Source: UBA1413 sp037447215 (GTDB lineage: Bacteria > Bacteroidota > Bacteroidia > Bacteroidales > Prolixibacteraceae). From it: 64,000 nucleotides of DNA. The stretch lies in assembly GCA_037447215.1 (NCBI GenBank), contig JBBIHB010000013.1, positions 1-64,000 of the forward strand, read 5' to 3'. Position 1 is the stretch's first letter. Every line of letters begins with the position of its first letter. The notes beneath the pieces were generated by a model. That model worked only from the letters and a program-made list of their open reading frames with translations. It was not told the DNA's origin and made no database searches. Made by a program: the position numbers and the translations under genes. Below, piece after piece: positions 18,757 through 28,245 of the stretch.

Positions 18757-20109
18757 CTAAAACACCATACAAAATATAGTTTCCTTTCCCGGGACTGACC
18801 GCACAGTCAGGCTTCCTCCATGCATTCGCATAATCTGGCGTGAAATACTCAGACCAATTCCCGAGCCATTGGTATGTGTTGTAAAAAAAGGAACAAATAT
18901 CTGGTCGATTATTTTGGGGTCGATGCCATGACCGTTATCTTTAACACAGATTTCGGGTTTTGATACAGTATTAAGTTTTGCCTTAATCTCGATTTTTGCA
19001 TTTTTCCGGTTTTCCAATGCCTGAACCGAATTTCTCAACAAATTTACCAATACCTGCTTTAAAAGTTGTTCATCGCCAGGCAATATAAGGTCCTGACTAT
19101 TGCTTGAATGTATAAATTCGATATGCGTAGAATTTTCCATCGATCGTGCCAGCATTATACAATCGTTAATCATTTCCATAACATTTACTTTCTTTATCAC
19201 CGGATTTGGCAATCTGGTTAGTTTACGGTACGATTCCACAAACGATGTAAGTCCCATGCCCTGTTCCCTGATTATTTCCAATCCTTTGATTGCGGTTTGA
19301 ATATCTTTCTCATTAATCTGGCCAGGAATTTTGGGTTTGCCATCAATTTTGAAATAACCGCTAAGACTATCGGCAAGCGAAGTTATGGGGGCAATCGAAT
19401 TCATTATTTCATGCATCAATACCCTAATTAGTTTCAGCCATGAATCGAGTTCTTTTTCATCTAACACCTTATGGATATCCTGCAAAGCCAGAAGCATTAT
19501 ATCATTTTGTTGATTTCGAAACGATACAGCTTTAATGGATAATTGAATAATTCCCCTTTCGTTGTAAAAACTTACCAGCCGTTGTTCGGCAGGTTTTATG
19601 TCGGTTACTGTTTTGTAAAACCCTTCATCGACTTGTTCCAACTGCCTTATATGGGTAAAAATATCGCGCCCGATCATTTTCCGGAATGCTGAATTGGCAT
19701 GAAGCACAAATCCTTTCTGGTCGAAACTGAAAATTCCCGTGCCAGCATGTTCAATCATACTTTGAAAGTATTGCTCCATTTGCCGGGTTTCAACATGTGT
19801 ACGTCTAAAGAGATTGTTTACTTCTTCCATGTTCAGGTATAATTCCTGAAGTACCCTATCGCCGGGCGATGGAGGTAAACGCAGGGTAAAATCTTCGTTT
19901 TTTACGGCTTCGAAAAAGTAGTTTACCTGTCGGTTAACACGGGTTACATAAACAAATACTTCCGATATGGAAACAAATAAACCAACGCAAAGGAGCGTAC
20001 TTATCCATTTCGGGTTTCCTGATGTAAACGACCAACCGGCTGCTGATGAAAAAACAATCAGAATCAAAATCCTGAAAAGGATATTCAGGATATATCTTTT
20101 GCTCTTCAT
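18757..20109 (-). CDS. Membrane sensor histidine kinase (NtrB-like)
   Basis: 450-residue kinase. Two N-terminal hydrophobic segments (about 10-27 and 35-54) anchor it; there is little periplasmic sequence between them. A PAS-like domain follows (about 115-200, MIEHAGTGIFSFDQKG). The phosphoacceptor His lies in VLMHEIMNSIAPITSLADSL; the ATPase domain has N-box LLRNSVQAL, G1 DNGHGIDP and G2 GSGIGLSIS. It overlaps the upstream response regulator by 4 nt (ATGA), so the pair is translationally coupled. It probably phosphorylates Asp54 of that regulator; the signal is unknown, perhaps from the membrane or cytoplasm. Confidence 0.93.
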   Translation of the reverse strand: MKSKRYILNILFRILILIVFSSAAGWSFTSGNPKWISTLLCVGLFVSISEVFVYVTRVNRQVNYFFEAVKNEDFTLRLPPSPGDRVLQELYLNMEEVNNLFRRTHVETRQMEQYFQSMIEHAGTGIFSFDQKGFVLHANSAFRKMIGRDIFTHIRQLEQVDEGFYKTVTDIKPAEQRLVSFYNERGIIQLSIKAVSFRNQQNDIMLLALQDIHKVLDEKELDSWLKLIRVLMHEIMNSIAPITSLADSLSGYFKIDGKPKIPGQINEKDIQTAIKGLEIIREQGMGLTSFVESYRKLTRLPNPVIKKVNVMEMINDCIMLARSMENSTHIEFIHSSNSQDLILPGDEQLLKQVLVNLLRNSVQALENRKNAKIEIKAKLNTVSKPEICVKDNGHGIDPKIIDQIFVPFFTTHTNGSGIGLSISRQIMRMHGGSLTVRSVPGKETIFCMVF

Positions 20110-21470
20110 AATCCGTATTTTTTAATTTTATTGTAAAGGGTCTGACGGGTTATTCCCAACAATTCGGACGCTGCCGACATATTATTTTCTGACTTCGAAA
20201 GAGCGGTTACAATCAATCTTTTCTCCATCTCATCAAGTTTCAGATCGTTTTCATCTTTGCCTGCCAGCAATGTTGAGCGAAAGAAGAAATCATCGGGTTT
20301 TAGCACATTCCCTTCACTCAGAATAACCGCTTTTTCGATGGTGTGCTGCAACTCGCGCACATTGCCCGGCCAGGAATATTTCAACAATTTATCACGTGCC
20401 TGCTGATTGATCCGCAATCCGGGTTTATCGTATTTACAGGTAAATTTCTGTAAAAAGAAATCGGCAAGCGCAATAATATCATCAACCCGTTCGCGAAGGG
20501 GTGGAACTTCAATCTGTATGGTATTGATACGGTACAGCAGGTCTTCGCGGAACAGGCCATCGGCAACCATTTGCTGAAGGTTCTTATTGGTAGCACATAT
20601 CAGCCTGATATCTACAGGAATGGGCTTATTGGAACCAACCTTTACGATCTCCCGGTTCTGAATGGCAACCAGTATCTTTGCCTGTAAATGGAACGACAGG
20701 TTTCCAATTTCATCGAGGAACAGAGTGCCTTTATCGGCAGTTTCAAATTTTCCGGGCCGGTTTTCACGGGCATCAGTAAAAGCGCCTTTCACATGGCCAA
20801 AAAGTTCGCTTTCAAACAGGGTTTCGCTGATTGCGCCCATATCAACCGACACAAGAACCTCATTGCTCCGGTCCGATAACCGGTGGATTTCCCTGGCAAC
20901 AAGCTCCTTGCCTGTTCCATTTTCGCCAGTTATTAAAACATTGGTGTTGGTTTTGGCAACCTTGCGCACTATGTTAAGTACCTTAATCAGTTGCGGCGAA
21001 GAACCTATCAGGTAACGCTGATCACGGTTAAGCTCATTGGTAAGGCGTACAGCTTTACTTTTCAGAAGCTTAACTTCTCTTCTCGATATGTTTAGATGAA
21101 TGGCAGAACGCACAGTAGCAAGCATTTTGGCATTCTCCCATGGTTTCAACACAAAATCAACGGCTCCAAACTTTAGTGCCTTCACAGCAAGCTCCACATC
21201 TCCATAAGCTGTCATCAGCACAACCGAAATATCGGGGTTAACTTCACAAATCCGTTCCAACCAATAAATTCCCTCATTACCGGTGTTTACTCCTGCGGCA
21301 AAATTCATATCAAGTAAAACCAGGTTGTAATCGTTGTTGCGTAATTCCGAAAGAATAAGGTTAGGATTAGATATGCAATGAATATACTCAAATTCGGCTG
21401 AAAGCATGATTTCGAGCGCAGTCAACACACTTTTGTTATCGTCAACTATGAGAATTTTTCCGGCAGACAT
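20106..21470 (-). CDS. Sigma-54-dependent response regulator (NtrC family)
   Basis: 454-residue enhancer-binding protein with receiver, AAA+ and Fis-type HTH domains. The phosphoacceptor is Asp54 (LVLLDMNF). The AAA+ domain has Walker A GENGTGKE and the sigma-54 contact loop GAFTDAR; the C-terminal helix-turn-helix reads AASELLGITRQTLYNKIKKYG. ATG at 21470 is chosen over a longer start at 21509 because it gives the usual receiver N-terminus KILIVDD. It is divergent from the efflux operon, and two palindromes plus a sigma-54-like promoter lie in the gap, so it very likely controls that operon. Confidence 0.94.
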   Translation of the reverse strand: MSAGKILIVDDNKSVLTALEIMLSAEFEYIHCISNPNLILSELRNNDYNLVLLDMNFAAGVNTGNEGIYWLERICEVNPDISVVLMTAYGDVELAVKALKFGAVDFVLKPWENAKMLATVRSAIHLNISRREVKLLKSKAVRLTNELNRDQRYLIGSSPQLIKVLNIVRKVAKTNTNVLITGENGTGKELVAREIHRLSDRSNEVLVSVDMGAISETLFESELFGHVKGAFTDARENRPGKFETADKGTLFLDEIGNLSFHLQAKILVAIQNREIVKVGSNKPIPVDIRLICATNKNLQQMVADGLFREDLLYRINTIQIEVPPLRERVDDIIALADFFLQKFTCKYDKPGLRINQQARDKLLKYSWPGNVRELQHTIEKAVILSEGNVLKPDDFFFRSTLLAGKDENDLKLDEMEKRLIVTALSKSENNMSAASELLGITRQTLYNKIKKYGL

Positions 21471-21514
21471 TTTTTGTTTAAAGGTATGAGATTCTGAAAT
21501 TAAAAACACCTATA

Positions 21515-21554
21515 TGTAAAATTATTTTACACTCATATGTAAATTGTTTTTACA
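21515..21554. promoter_or_regulatory. Tandem palindromic operators TGTAAA-N5-TTTACA
   Basis: Two perfect 17-bp inverted repeats with identical arms TGTAAA and TTTACA, at 21515-21531 and 21538-21554. Their centres are 23 bp apart, close to two helical turns. They lie 45-84 bp upstream of the response-regulator start and about 53-92 bp upstream of a sigma-54-like promoter for the efflux operon, which is the usual enhancer position for NtrC-type regulators. Assignment to this regulator is inference. Confidence 0.7.
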
Positions 21555-21606
21555 AATCATGCACATTGCAAATTATTATATACTGATTATGAATTATATA
21601 CACTTG

Positions 21607-21622
21607 TGGCACTATTCTGGAA
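21607..21622 (+). promoter_or_regulatory. Candidate sigma-54 (-24/-12) promoter for the efflux operon
   Basis: TGGCAC followed after N5 by TGGAA. The -24 half is perfect against TGGCAC-N5-TTGCW; the -12 half has G but lacks the following C (GA instead of GC). It lies 41 nt before the ATG at 21663. Confidence 0.4.
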
Positions 21623-21662
21623 TTAATTAGTAAAAAATGAGTTATTCTTACATTTCTGTATT

Positions 21663-23066
21663 ATGGTTTTATCAGGAATTACAATTCAACACAGGGTTCA
21701 GAAATTAAGGCCACTTTTGAGGATGGCTATAAGAAAAATAAATTTTAAACTATTTCTACTGATCTGCACTACACATATTTCATATGCCCAGCAGCCATGG
21801 AGCCTAAATGAATGTATTGCCTATGCCATTGAGCACAACCTGCAATCGCAAAGGTCCGAACTGATGGAAAAAATTGCCCGCGAAGATTTTAACCAATCAA
21901 AACGAAACTTAATGCCTTATATTGGCGCAGGTTCTAATGCAGGCATGAGTTTTGGCCGCTCCATCGACCCCAACACCAACCTGATTGTGAATACGGAGTT
22001 TTTCAACAATTCGTATAACCTGGGAGGTTCAATCGAACTGTTCAGGGGATGGATGTTACAAAACCAGATTCAATACCAGAAATTCAGGTTGCAGGCCAAG
22101 TCTCACGAGAGGCAGGACAACCTCGATATGCTGGCCTTCAGCATAATGAGCGATTTCTTTGAGGTGATTTACTACCGCCAAATTGCCGAAATTGCCGAAG
22201 AGCAGGTAAAACTTTCGGAATTAAGCCTGAAAAAAGCGGAAAAGTTGAGTGAAGCAGGGCTAAAAGCCAAATCCGATTTACTGGAGGTAATTGCCAACCT
22301 TGAACAGGAAAGGCTTATTAAAATTCAGGTCGAAAACAGACTGGATAAGGCTTTATTAACGTTGAAACAAAAAATGAACTTGTCCCCCGATAAGCCATTT
22401 GAACCCGATAGTCCCACTCTTCCACTGGTTACCTCAGGATACCAGCAGCCCAATACAACCAGCCTTTTTGCACAATTTTCAACCGTTTCGCCCGGATTGC
22501 AATCCGCACAGGCAAATTTTGAAAGCATGAGGCAATATGTTGACATAGCCCGAGCCAGGTTATACCCATCGCTGGTGTTTAATGCATCGGCAAACACCGG
22601 ATTCTTTGAAACAAATCGCGATAACACTGGCAAAACCATACCCTTCCGGTCGCAGGTAAACAATAACCGAAGTCAATTCACAGGGGTTTCGCTGCAGATA
22701 CCGGTATTCAGCCGTGGCAGTTCACGTTCAGAAGTGCGCAAGGCAAAACTTTATCTCGAAGAGGCAGAAACCTACCTGGAACAGACCAAACAGCAGATAT
22801 GGTTGGAAATACAAAACAACAACAACGAAATGATATCCTTGTCGAAAGAGTTAGAACAGAACAAGCGCAGGCTCGAAGCCGATGAGCTGGCTTTTGAAGC
22901 TGCCGAAAAGAAGTTTGAGCAAGGATTGATCAGCACAGTGGAGTATTTTATTGCAAAAAACCGGCTGGCCAGCACAAAAAGTCAGAACTTGCAAACCCGC
23001 TTGCAGTGGGAAATTAAAAAACGAACACATGAGTTTTATGAAGGAAAAAGGTTTTGGGAGGAATGA
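21663..23066 (+). CDS. TolC family outer-membrane efflux protein
   Basis: Outer-membrane channel of 467 residues (447 if translation starts at ATG 21723, which places a signal peptide, LFLLICTTHISYAQ, right at the N-terminus and may be the true start). The TolC signature W-SLNECIAYAIEHN opens the mature protein and long alpha-helical coiled-coil segments follow in two repeats. It is first in the efflux operon with the adaptor, ATPase and two permeases downstream, and probably forms the exit duct of a tripartite ABC exporter. Confidence 0.92.
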   Translation: MVLSGITIQHRVQKLRPLLRMAIRKINFKLFLLICTTHISYAQQPWSLNECIAYAIEHNLQSQRSELMEKIAREDFNQSKRNLMPYIGAGSNAGMSFGRSIDPNTNLIVNTEFFNNSYNLGGSIELFRGWMLQNQIQYQKFRLQAKSHERQDNLDMLAFSIMSDFFEVIYYRQIAEIAEEQVKLSELSLKKAEKLSEAGLKAKSDLLEVIANLEQERLIKIQVENRLDKALLTLKQKMNLSPDKPFEPDSPTLPLVTSGYQQPNTTSLFAQFSTVSPGLQSAQANFESMRQYVDIARARLYPSLVFNASANTGFFETNRDNTGKTIPFRSQVNNNRSQFTGVSLQIPVFSRGSSRSEVRKAKLYLEEAETYLEQTKQQIWLEIQNNNNEMISLSKELEQNKRRLEADELAFEAAEKKFEQGLISTVEYFIAKNRLASTKSQNLQTRLQWEIKKRTHEFYEGKRFWEE

Positions 23067-23256
23067 CTGAACACAGTGAACTGATGTCGGAAAAAATATA
23101 AGAGAGCTTGAAATAGTAAAAACAGGAAGATGTCTTCTATTAAGACCTAGTAAAAATAGAATTAATCAATGACCAGGGGATTTGCCTGGGCTCAGGTTCC
23201 ATATGCAGAGGTTCCCGATTCCAGCTCCGGCTCTCCGGTCTCTATCAGATAAGAAT

Positions 23257-24513
23257 ATGGGAATGGATCGTGTAATTGAAAAGGAAAAAGGCTTGAGGCC
23301 GAAACACCTGGTATGGATAGGTGGAGGGATTTTACTGATATTCGTTGTTTGGAAACTGGCTACTTCCGATTATTCGTCAGTGTACCGGGCCGAAAAAGAA
23401 AAGCTCACCATCAGTGAAACCAGCGAAGGATGGTTCAACGATTATATAACTGTAATCGGGCAGGTGGAACCTATTACCATTATATACCTCGATGCGATAG
23501 AAGGTGGCCGGGTTGAAGAACGCCTTATCGAAGAAGGTACTTTGGTTAACGAGGGGGATATTATCCTGCGGCTTGAGAACCGGCAGTTGTACCAGACAAT
23601 AATGAACAGCGAAGCAGCTTTGGCCGAAAAGGAGAATTACCTGCGCAATACCCGCATCAGTTTTGAAACAGAGCTGATACAGTCAAAACGGAATATTCTC
23701 GACAATGAACACCGGCTCAACAGATCGAAACGGACATACGAGCAGTATGATCAATTGATGAAAGAAGACTTGATTGCCAGGGAGGACTTCCTTCAGGCCA
23801 AAGAAAATTACGAATACGAAGTAAGCCTACTTGAAATCAACAAGCTTAAAGCCCGCAACGATTCACTGATTAGGATCACCTCAATGCTTACACTGGAAAA
23901 CGACCTTGCCAAAATGCGCGAAATGTTCCACCTTGTGCGTGAGCGATTAGACCACCTGAATGTGCGTGCTCCAGTTGACGGACAATTGGGGATGCTGGAT
24001 GCAGAAGTCGGACAATCAATCGGACAAGGGCAACGTATTGGCCAAATCAACGTGCTGACAAATTTTAAAGTAGTGGCCCAGATCGATGAGCATTATATCG
24101 ACCGTGTACGCCGCGACCTCACCGCCACCTTCGACAGGAGTGGTACAGGCTACGGGTTATCGGTTCGTAAGGTTTATCCCGAAGTGCGAAATGGCCAGTT
24201 TAAGATCGATCTGGTTTTTGAAGGCGACAAACCGGATAACATACGTACCGGACAAACCTACCATATCCGACTCGAACTCGGACAACCTGAAAAGGCAATC
24301 CTATTGCCAAGGGGAAGCTTCTTCCAAAGTACAGGAGGCCAGTGGGTGTTTGTTCTCGACAATGACGGCGTTACAGCCACCAAACGTCCTATCCGTATCG
24401 GCAAACAAAATCCGCAATATTACGAAGTACTCGAAGGCCTCAAACCGGGGGAAAAGGTTATTACATCGGGGTACGAAATGTTTGGCGCAAACACGAAAAT
24501 TCAGTTGAAATGA
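23257..24513 (+). CDS. HlyD/MacA-type efflux periplasmic adaptor
   Basis: Membrane-fusion protein of about 418 residues with one N-terminal transmembrane helix (HLVWIGGGILLIFVVWKLA), a biotinyl-lipoyl-like half motif (EGTLVNEGDIILRLEN), a coiled-coil hairpin of about 130 residues, the second lipoyl half (VRAPVDGQLGMLDAEVGQSIGQGQ), and a beta-barrel with a C-terminal GLKPGEKVITSGYEMFG. ATG 23257 is preferred over a start at 23182, whose extra 25 residues look non-coding. It links the TolC channel to the inner-membrane permeases. Confidence 0.9.
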   Translation: MGMDRVIEKEKGLRPKHLVWIGGGILLIFVVWKLATSDYSSVYRAEKEKLTISETSEGWFNDYITVIGQVEPITIIYLDAIEGGRVEERLIEEGTLVNEGDIILRLENRQLYQTIMNSEAALAEKENYLRNTRISFETELIQSKRNILDNEHRLNRSKRTYEQYDQLMKEDLIAREDFLQAKENYEYEVSLLEINKLKARNDSLIRITSMLTLENDLAKMREMFHLVRERLDHLNVRAPVDGQLGMLDAEVGQSIGQGQRIGQINVLTNFKVVAQIDEHYIDRVRRDLTATFDRSGTGYGLSVRKVYPEVRNGQFKIDLVFEGDKPDNIRTGQTYHIRLELGQPEKAILLPRGSFFQSTGGQWVFVLDNDGVTATKRPIRIGKQNPQYYEVLEGLKPGEKVITSGYEMFGANTKIQLK

Positions 24514-24578
24514 GCAGAGTGAATAGAGCGGAGCGTGGAGAGCGAAGGGACGAGAGCGGAGAGAGGAGCGCGAAGTAG
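24511..24578 (+). repeat. Purine-rich degenerate GAGCGGAG tract
   Basis: Directly after the adaptor stop codon lies a 65-base stretch that is almost pure A/G with scattered C, built from imperfect GAGCGGAG/GAGAGCGAAG units. It is non-coding and sits just before a dead small gene. Its role is unknown. Confidence 0.5.
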
Positions 24579-24636
24579 TATAAATTGAGTGTTATGTTAT
24601 AGATAAAAATATTTATTCACAATAAAATAAAATATT

Positions 24637-25016
24637 ATGAATCAGGGAAATAACAGAAAAGTGCATTTCAGGTTTCAGGATTTGGAGATATGGAAAATTG
24701 CTTTCAGGATTGCAAATGAATTGTATGATATTGCTGATATGCTGGAAAATAAAAAGCTTTTCAGATTTGCAGAACAATTAAGGGGTGCGGGGCTTTCCAT
24801 AACCAATAATATTTCTGAAGGTTCAGGTTCATAATGTGATAAAGAATTTCAACAGTTTCTGAATTATTCCAGAAGGTCGGTTTTTGAATGTGCCAATGTA
24901 GTCCTGACAATATATTTTCGAAACATATTGAGGAATCTGTTAAGGATCACCTTCTGGAAAAACTGGACCACCTAAGCCGTAAAATTGTAAATTTTGGCAA
25001 AACATTAAAAAAGTAA
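24637..25016 (+). pseudogene. Four-helix bundle (23S rRNA IVS-type) protein, broken
   Basis: The first 65 codons encode the N-terminus of the small four-helix bundle family often found in 23S rRNA intervening sequences (FQDLEIWKIAFRIANELYDI, GLSITNNISEGSGS). A TAA at 24832-24834 stops the frame. Family-like sequence continues after it (DKEFQQFLNYSRRSVFECANV), then a one-base shift near 24915 moves to another frame ending with LEKLDHLSRKIVNFGKTLKK and TAA at 25014. One nonsense and one frameshift mutation mark a decayed gene inside the efflux operon. Confidence 0.85.
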
Positions 25017-25088
25017 TTATTATAAACCAGAATAGTGCAATGAACTTAACGCTTATCAATTAGCACTTTGCACTTAGCTAAAAAGAAA

Positions 25089-25787
25089 ATGATCAAAACT
25101 GTGAATTTAACCAAAGTGTTCCGCACCGAAGAGATTGAAACCAGTGCGTTGAACAATGTGAGCCTGCACATACAAAAAGGCGAATTTGTGGCTATAATGG
25201 GCCCGTCGGGTTGCGGAAAGTCAACTCTGTTGAATATCGTGGGACTGCTCGACAATCCTACAAGTGGCGAATACTATTTCGACGGAGAGGAGGTAGGCAG
25301 CTTTAAAGAGCGACACCGTACGCAGTTAAGGAAAGGCAATATCGGTTTCGTATTTCAGAGCTTTAACCTGATTGATGAACTGAATGTGTTCGAAAATGTG
25401 GAACTGCCCCTGATATACCTGAAACTGAAAGCCCGCGAACGACGCGATATGGTGGAAAAGGTACTTGAACGGATGAAAATCAGCCACCGCCGCAAGCACT
25501 TCCCGCAGCAATTGTCGGGCGGACAACAGCAGCGGGTGGCCATTGCCCGTGCCGTGGTTGCCAACCCTAAACTGATCCTCGCCGATGAGCCAACCGGTAA
25601 CCTCGACTCCAAAAACGGGCTGGAAGTGATGAACCTGCTCACCGAACTCAACCGCGAAGGGACTACCATTGTGATGGTTACCCACTCCCTCCATGATTCA
25701 GGTTTTGCCCATCGCATTATCAACCTCTTCGACGGCGAAATCATAACGGAAGAAGTACGGAAGCAGATCGGAGATATGTTGTTCTGA
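25089..25787 (+). CDS. ABC transporter ATP-binding protein (MacB/LolD type)
   Basis: Cytoplasmic ATPase of 232 residues: Walker A GPSGCGKST, Q-loop FVFQSFNLIDELNVFENVELP, signature LSGGQQQRVAIARA, Walker B LILADEPTGNLDSKNG and switch His in VTHSLHD. This matches the LolD/MacB ATPase group that works with FtsX-type permeases. ATG 25089 is preferred to a TTG seven codons upstream. The first permease begins 5 nt after its stop, so they are translated together. Confidence 0.95.
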   Translation: MIKTVNLTKVFRTEEIETSALNNVSLHIQKGEFVAIMGPSGCGKSTLLNIVGLLDNPTSGEYYFDGEEVGSFKERHRTQLRKGNIGFVFQSFNLIDELNVFENVELPLIYLKLKARERRDMVEKVLERMKISHRRKHFPQQLSGGQQQRVAIARAVVANPKLILADEPTGNLDSKNGLEVMNLLTELNREGTTIVMVTHSLHDSGFAHRIINLFDGEIITEEVRKQIGDMLF

Positions 25788-25792
25788 CCGGC

Positions 25793-28183
25793 ATGCTAAT
25801 TCATAACCTACTGTTTGCAATACGGCGGCTGATTCATGAGAAGGGTTATACCTTAATAACTTTGATTGGCCTGGTAACCGGAATTTCGGCGTTCCTGGTC
25901 CTGTTTCTCTATGTGACCAACGAAAAAAGCTTCGACCGGCACATACCAGATCATGAGAGAATCTACAGGGTACATACCATTCCTGATGGAGGAGAGGAAA
26001 CACCATGGTCCAGGAGCCTTGGATTTATTGTTCCGGCCTCCGCAGCCATTCCTGAGGTGGAGAAAGCAACCCTATTTTCACATAGTCCGGAGGGGATGGT
26101 AAAAATTGAAGATCAGACCATAACGCTGAAAGATGTGCTGTCGGTGGATGAACACTTCTTCGCGATGTTTGGCATCAGAATGATTACCGGCGATTACCGG
26201 GAAATAGCCAAACCCAATGTGGTATTTATATCCGAAGAAATGGCCCGGAAATATTTCGGCCAGGAAGATCCGGTTGGAAGAACCCTTGAAATTATTGAAC
26301 TGCAGTACGACCAGAATCTGGGTCCTTATGAAATCAGGGGTGTTGTAGAAAGCATCCATCCCAAAACCCATTTCAGGTATGATATGCTGACGTCACAGAA
26401 AGGCGCACTGCAGCAGCGTTTTGATTATATCCCTTCAGGACGGCTTCAATGGACCTACAGTTATGTGAAATTAAGCAAAGGGGCAGATTTAACAGATGTT
26501 TCAGGCAAATTCCAGCAGTATTATGATGCCAATCTGAAAGACAATATGGGTTATCCGCCGGTTTATCACCTGACCAGCCTGATGCCCATCACGGATATTC
26601 GCCTCAACTCAGCCATGCGGTTTGAGCTACGGGAGAATGCCAGCCAGGTAAATCTCACCCTGTTTATCGTAATTGCCCTGGTGGTGTTGCTGGTCTCCCT
26701 GCTTAATTTTGTCAACCTGACCATAGCCAGGATAATCAGGCACTCCAGGGAATTCGGGCTCAGGAAATCCATCGGTGCAGGTACGGTTAACCTGACCAGT
26801 CAGATTCTGTCTGAAGTTCTGGTAATTACGTTGAAGGCAACTGCATCCGCCATAATCCTGATTGAATTGGGAAAATCGGGCCTGAATACTCTTTTTAACA
26901 TTGAATTTTCAGTATTCTATACAGAGCCAGCCGTTTATCTCAGCATCGGCGGAGTCCTTTTCTTCGCGTTAGGGATAACCGCCATATTTGTGGTTTTCCA
27001 TCTATTCAGAAAAAAAACAGCTGCTGAAATATTATCATCAGCCAGAAATTTCACCGGAAATCTGATTATGAAGACTTTGTTGGTTATTCAGATAGCCATT
27101 GTGATTGGTCTTATTTTCGCAACAATTGTGGTAAACCGGCAGTTACACTATATGCTGAATAAACCTCTTGGGTTTGACAAAGAAAACATACTGGTAATCA
27201 GACTTAAAGACTTATCTAAAGACAGAACCACTTTCATGAACGAGCTAAAAAGGTTAAGCCATGTAATTTCAACTGGCTCAACCGTGCAATATTTCGGCAG
27301 CCCAAGTCAATCAGGAAAACTGGATGGGTTCGGTCTGGACGGGAATGTTGAGTATATACGCTGCGACTATGATTTTGTCAGGACAATGGGCATTGAACTT
27401 GCAGAATCATGGATTAATACGGAGCAGGAAATTATCTGGGGATTGATCGTGAATAAACATTTTTATTCCCGGATTCTCGAAAAATTTGGTGGTATTGAAG
27501 CATTTAAAGCATATCAGAAATCAAAAGATTTTACAGGTGACCTTTCAGATATGACACTTGCTGGGGTGTCTAATGATTTCAATTTCAGCTCCGCACATGT
27601 TCCTGTCGGGAATTTTGCTCTAGTTTTGGGAGACCCCAAAAACAGCGGCAGGTTTATACATGTCAGGTTAGCTAAAGGCGATATCCGGGAAGCGAAGCAA
27701 CAGGTAGAAATAGTATATGGAAAACATTATCCTGACCATCCTATGGACTTTTTCTTTCTGGATGAAGAGATTGCCCGACAATATAAGGCTGAGACAATTT
27801 TGCGCAGGGTACTCATTACCTTCTCCCTGATTGGAATGATGATCAGCATTATTGGCATAAGCGCATTCTCACTTTTCATATCACAACAGAGAACCAAAGA
27901 AATCGGCATCCGCAAAGTAACCGGCGCCACCATCGCTGAAGTATTGCTGCTCCTCAACAAAGACTTTGTGAAATGGGTAGCCATCGCCTTTGTAATTGCC
28001 ACACCCATAGCCTGGTATGCCATGCATAAATGGCTCGAAAACTTTGCCTACAAAACCGAACTGAGCTGGTGGATTTTTGCACTGGCCGGGTTGCTGGCAT
28101 TGGGGATAGCGTTGCTGACGGTTTCTTTCCAATCGTGGAGAGCAGCAACGAGGAATCCGGTGGAGGCGTTGAGGTATGAATAA
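25793..28183 (+). CDS. ABC transporter permease with two FtsX-type halves
   Basis: Inner-membrane permease of 796 residues in the Bacteroidota MacB-like class. A first helix (TLITLIGLVTGISAFLVLFLYV) is followed by a large extracytoplasmic domain, three central helices, a second extracytoplasmic domain and a last FtsX helix set ending in RNPVEALRYE. No ATPase is fused; the separate ATPase gene ends 5 nt upstream. A second, related permease lies downstream after a dead gene. It probably works mechanically with the adaptor and TolC to extrude a lipid, peptide or antimicrobial compound; the substrate cannot be read from sequence. Confidence 0.92.
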   Translation: MLIHNLLFAIRRLIHEKGYTLITLIGLVTGISAFLVLFLYVTNEKSFDRHIPDHERIYRVHTIPDGGEETPWSRSLGFIVPASAAIPEVEKATLFSHSPEGMVKIEDQTITLKDVLSVDEHFFAMFGIRMITGDYREIAKPNVVFISEEMARKYFGQEDPVGRTLEIIELQYDQNLGPYEIRGVVESIHPKTHFRYDMLTSQKGALQQRFDYIPSGRLQWTYSYVKLSKGADLTDVSGKFQQYYDANLKDNMGYPPVYHLTSLMPITDIRLNSAMRFELRENASQVNLTLFIVIALVVLLVSLLNFVNLTIARIIRHSREFGLRKSIGAGTVNLTSQILSEVLVITLKATASAIILIELGKSGLNTLFNIEFSVFYTEPAVYLSIGGVLFFALGITAIFVVFHLFRKKTAAEILSSARNFTGNLIMKTLLVIQIAIVIGLIFATIVVNRQLHYMLNKPLGFDKENILVIRLKDLSKDRTTFMNELKRLSHVISTGSTVQYFGSPSQSGKLDGFGLDGNVEYIRCDYDFVRTMGIELAESWINTEQEIIWGLIVNKHFYSRILEKFGGIEAFKAYQKSKDFTGDLSDMTLAGVSNDFNFSSAHVPVGNFALVLGDPKNSGRFIHVRLAKGDIREAKQQVEIVYGKHYPDHPMDFFFLDEEIARQYKAETILRRVLITFSLIGMMISIIGISAFSLFISQQRTKEIGIRKVTGATIAEVLLLLNKDFVKWVAIAFVIATPIAWYAMHKWLENFAYKTELSWWIFALAGLLALGIALLTVSFQSWRAATRNPVEALRYE

Positions 28184-28245
28184 GGTCTTAATTATGATTT
28201 ATGGATTATTTGATGACATTGATTTTCTGAAAAAAACTTATGTAA

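Noticed and set aside
25034..25074. AGTGCAA/TTGCACT inverted repeat before the ABC ATPase gene
   Set aside because: 27-base loop, no T-run and no second copy seen; chance in A/T-rich DNA is likely.
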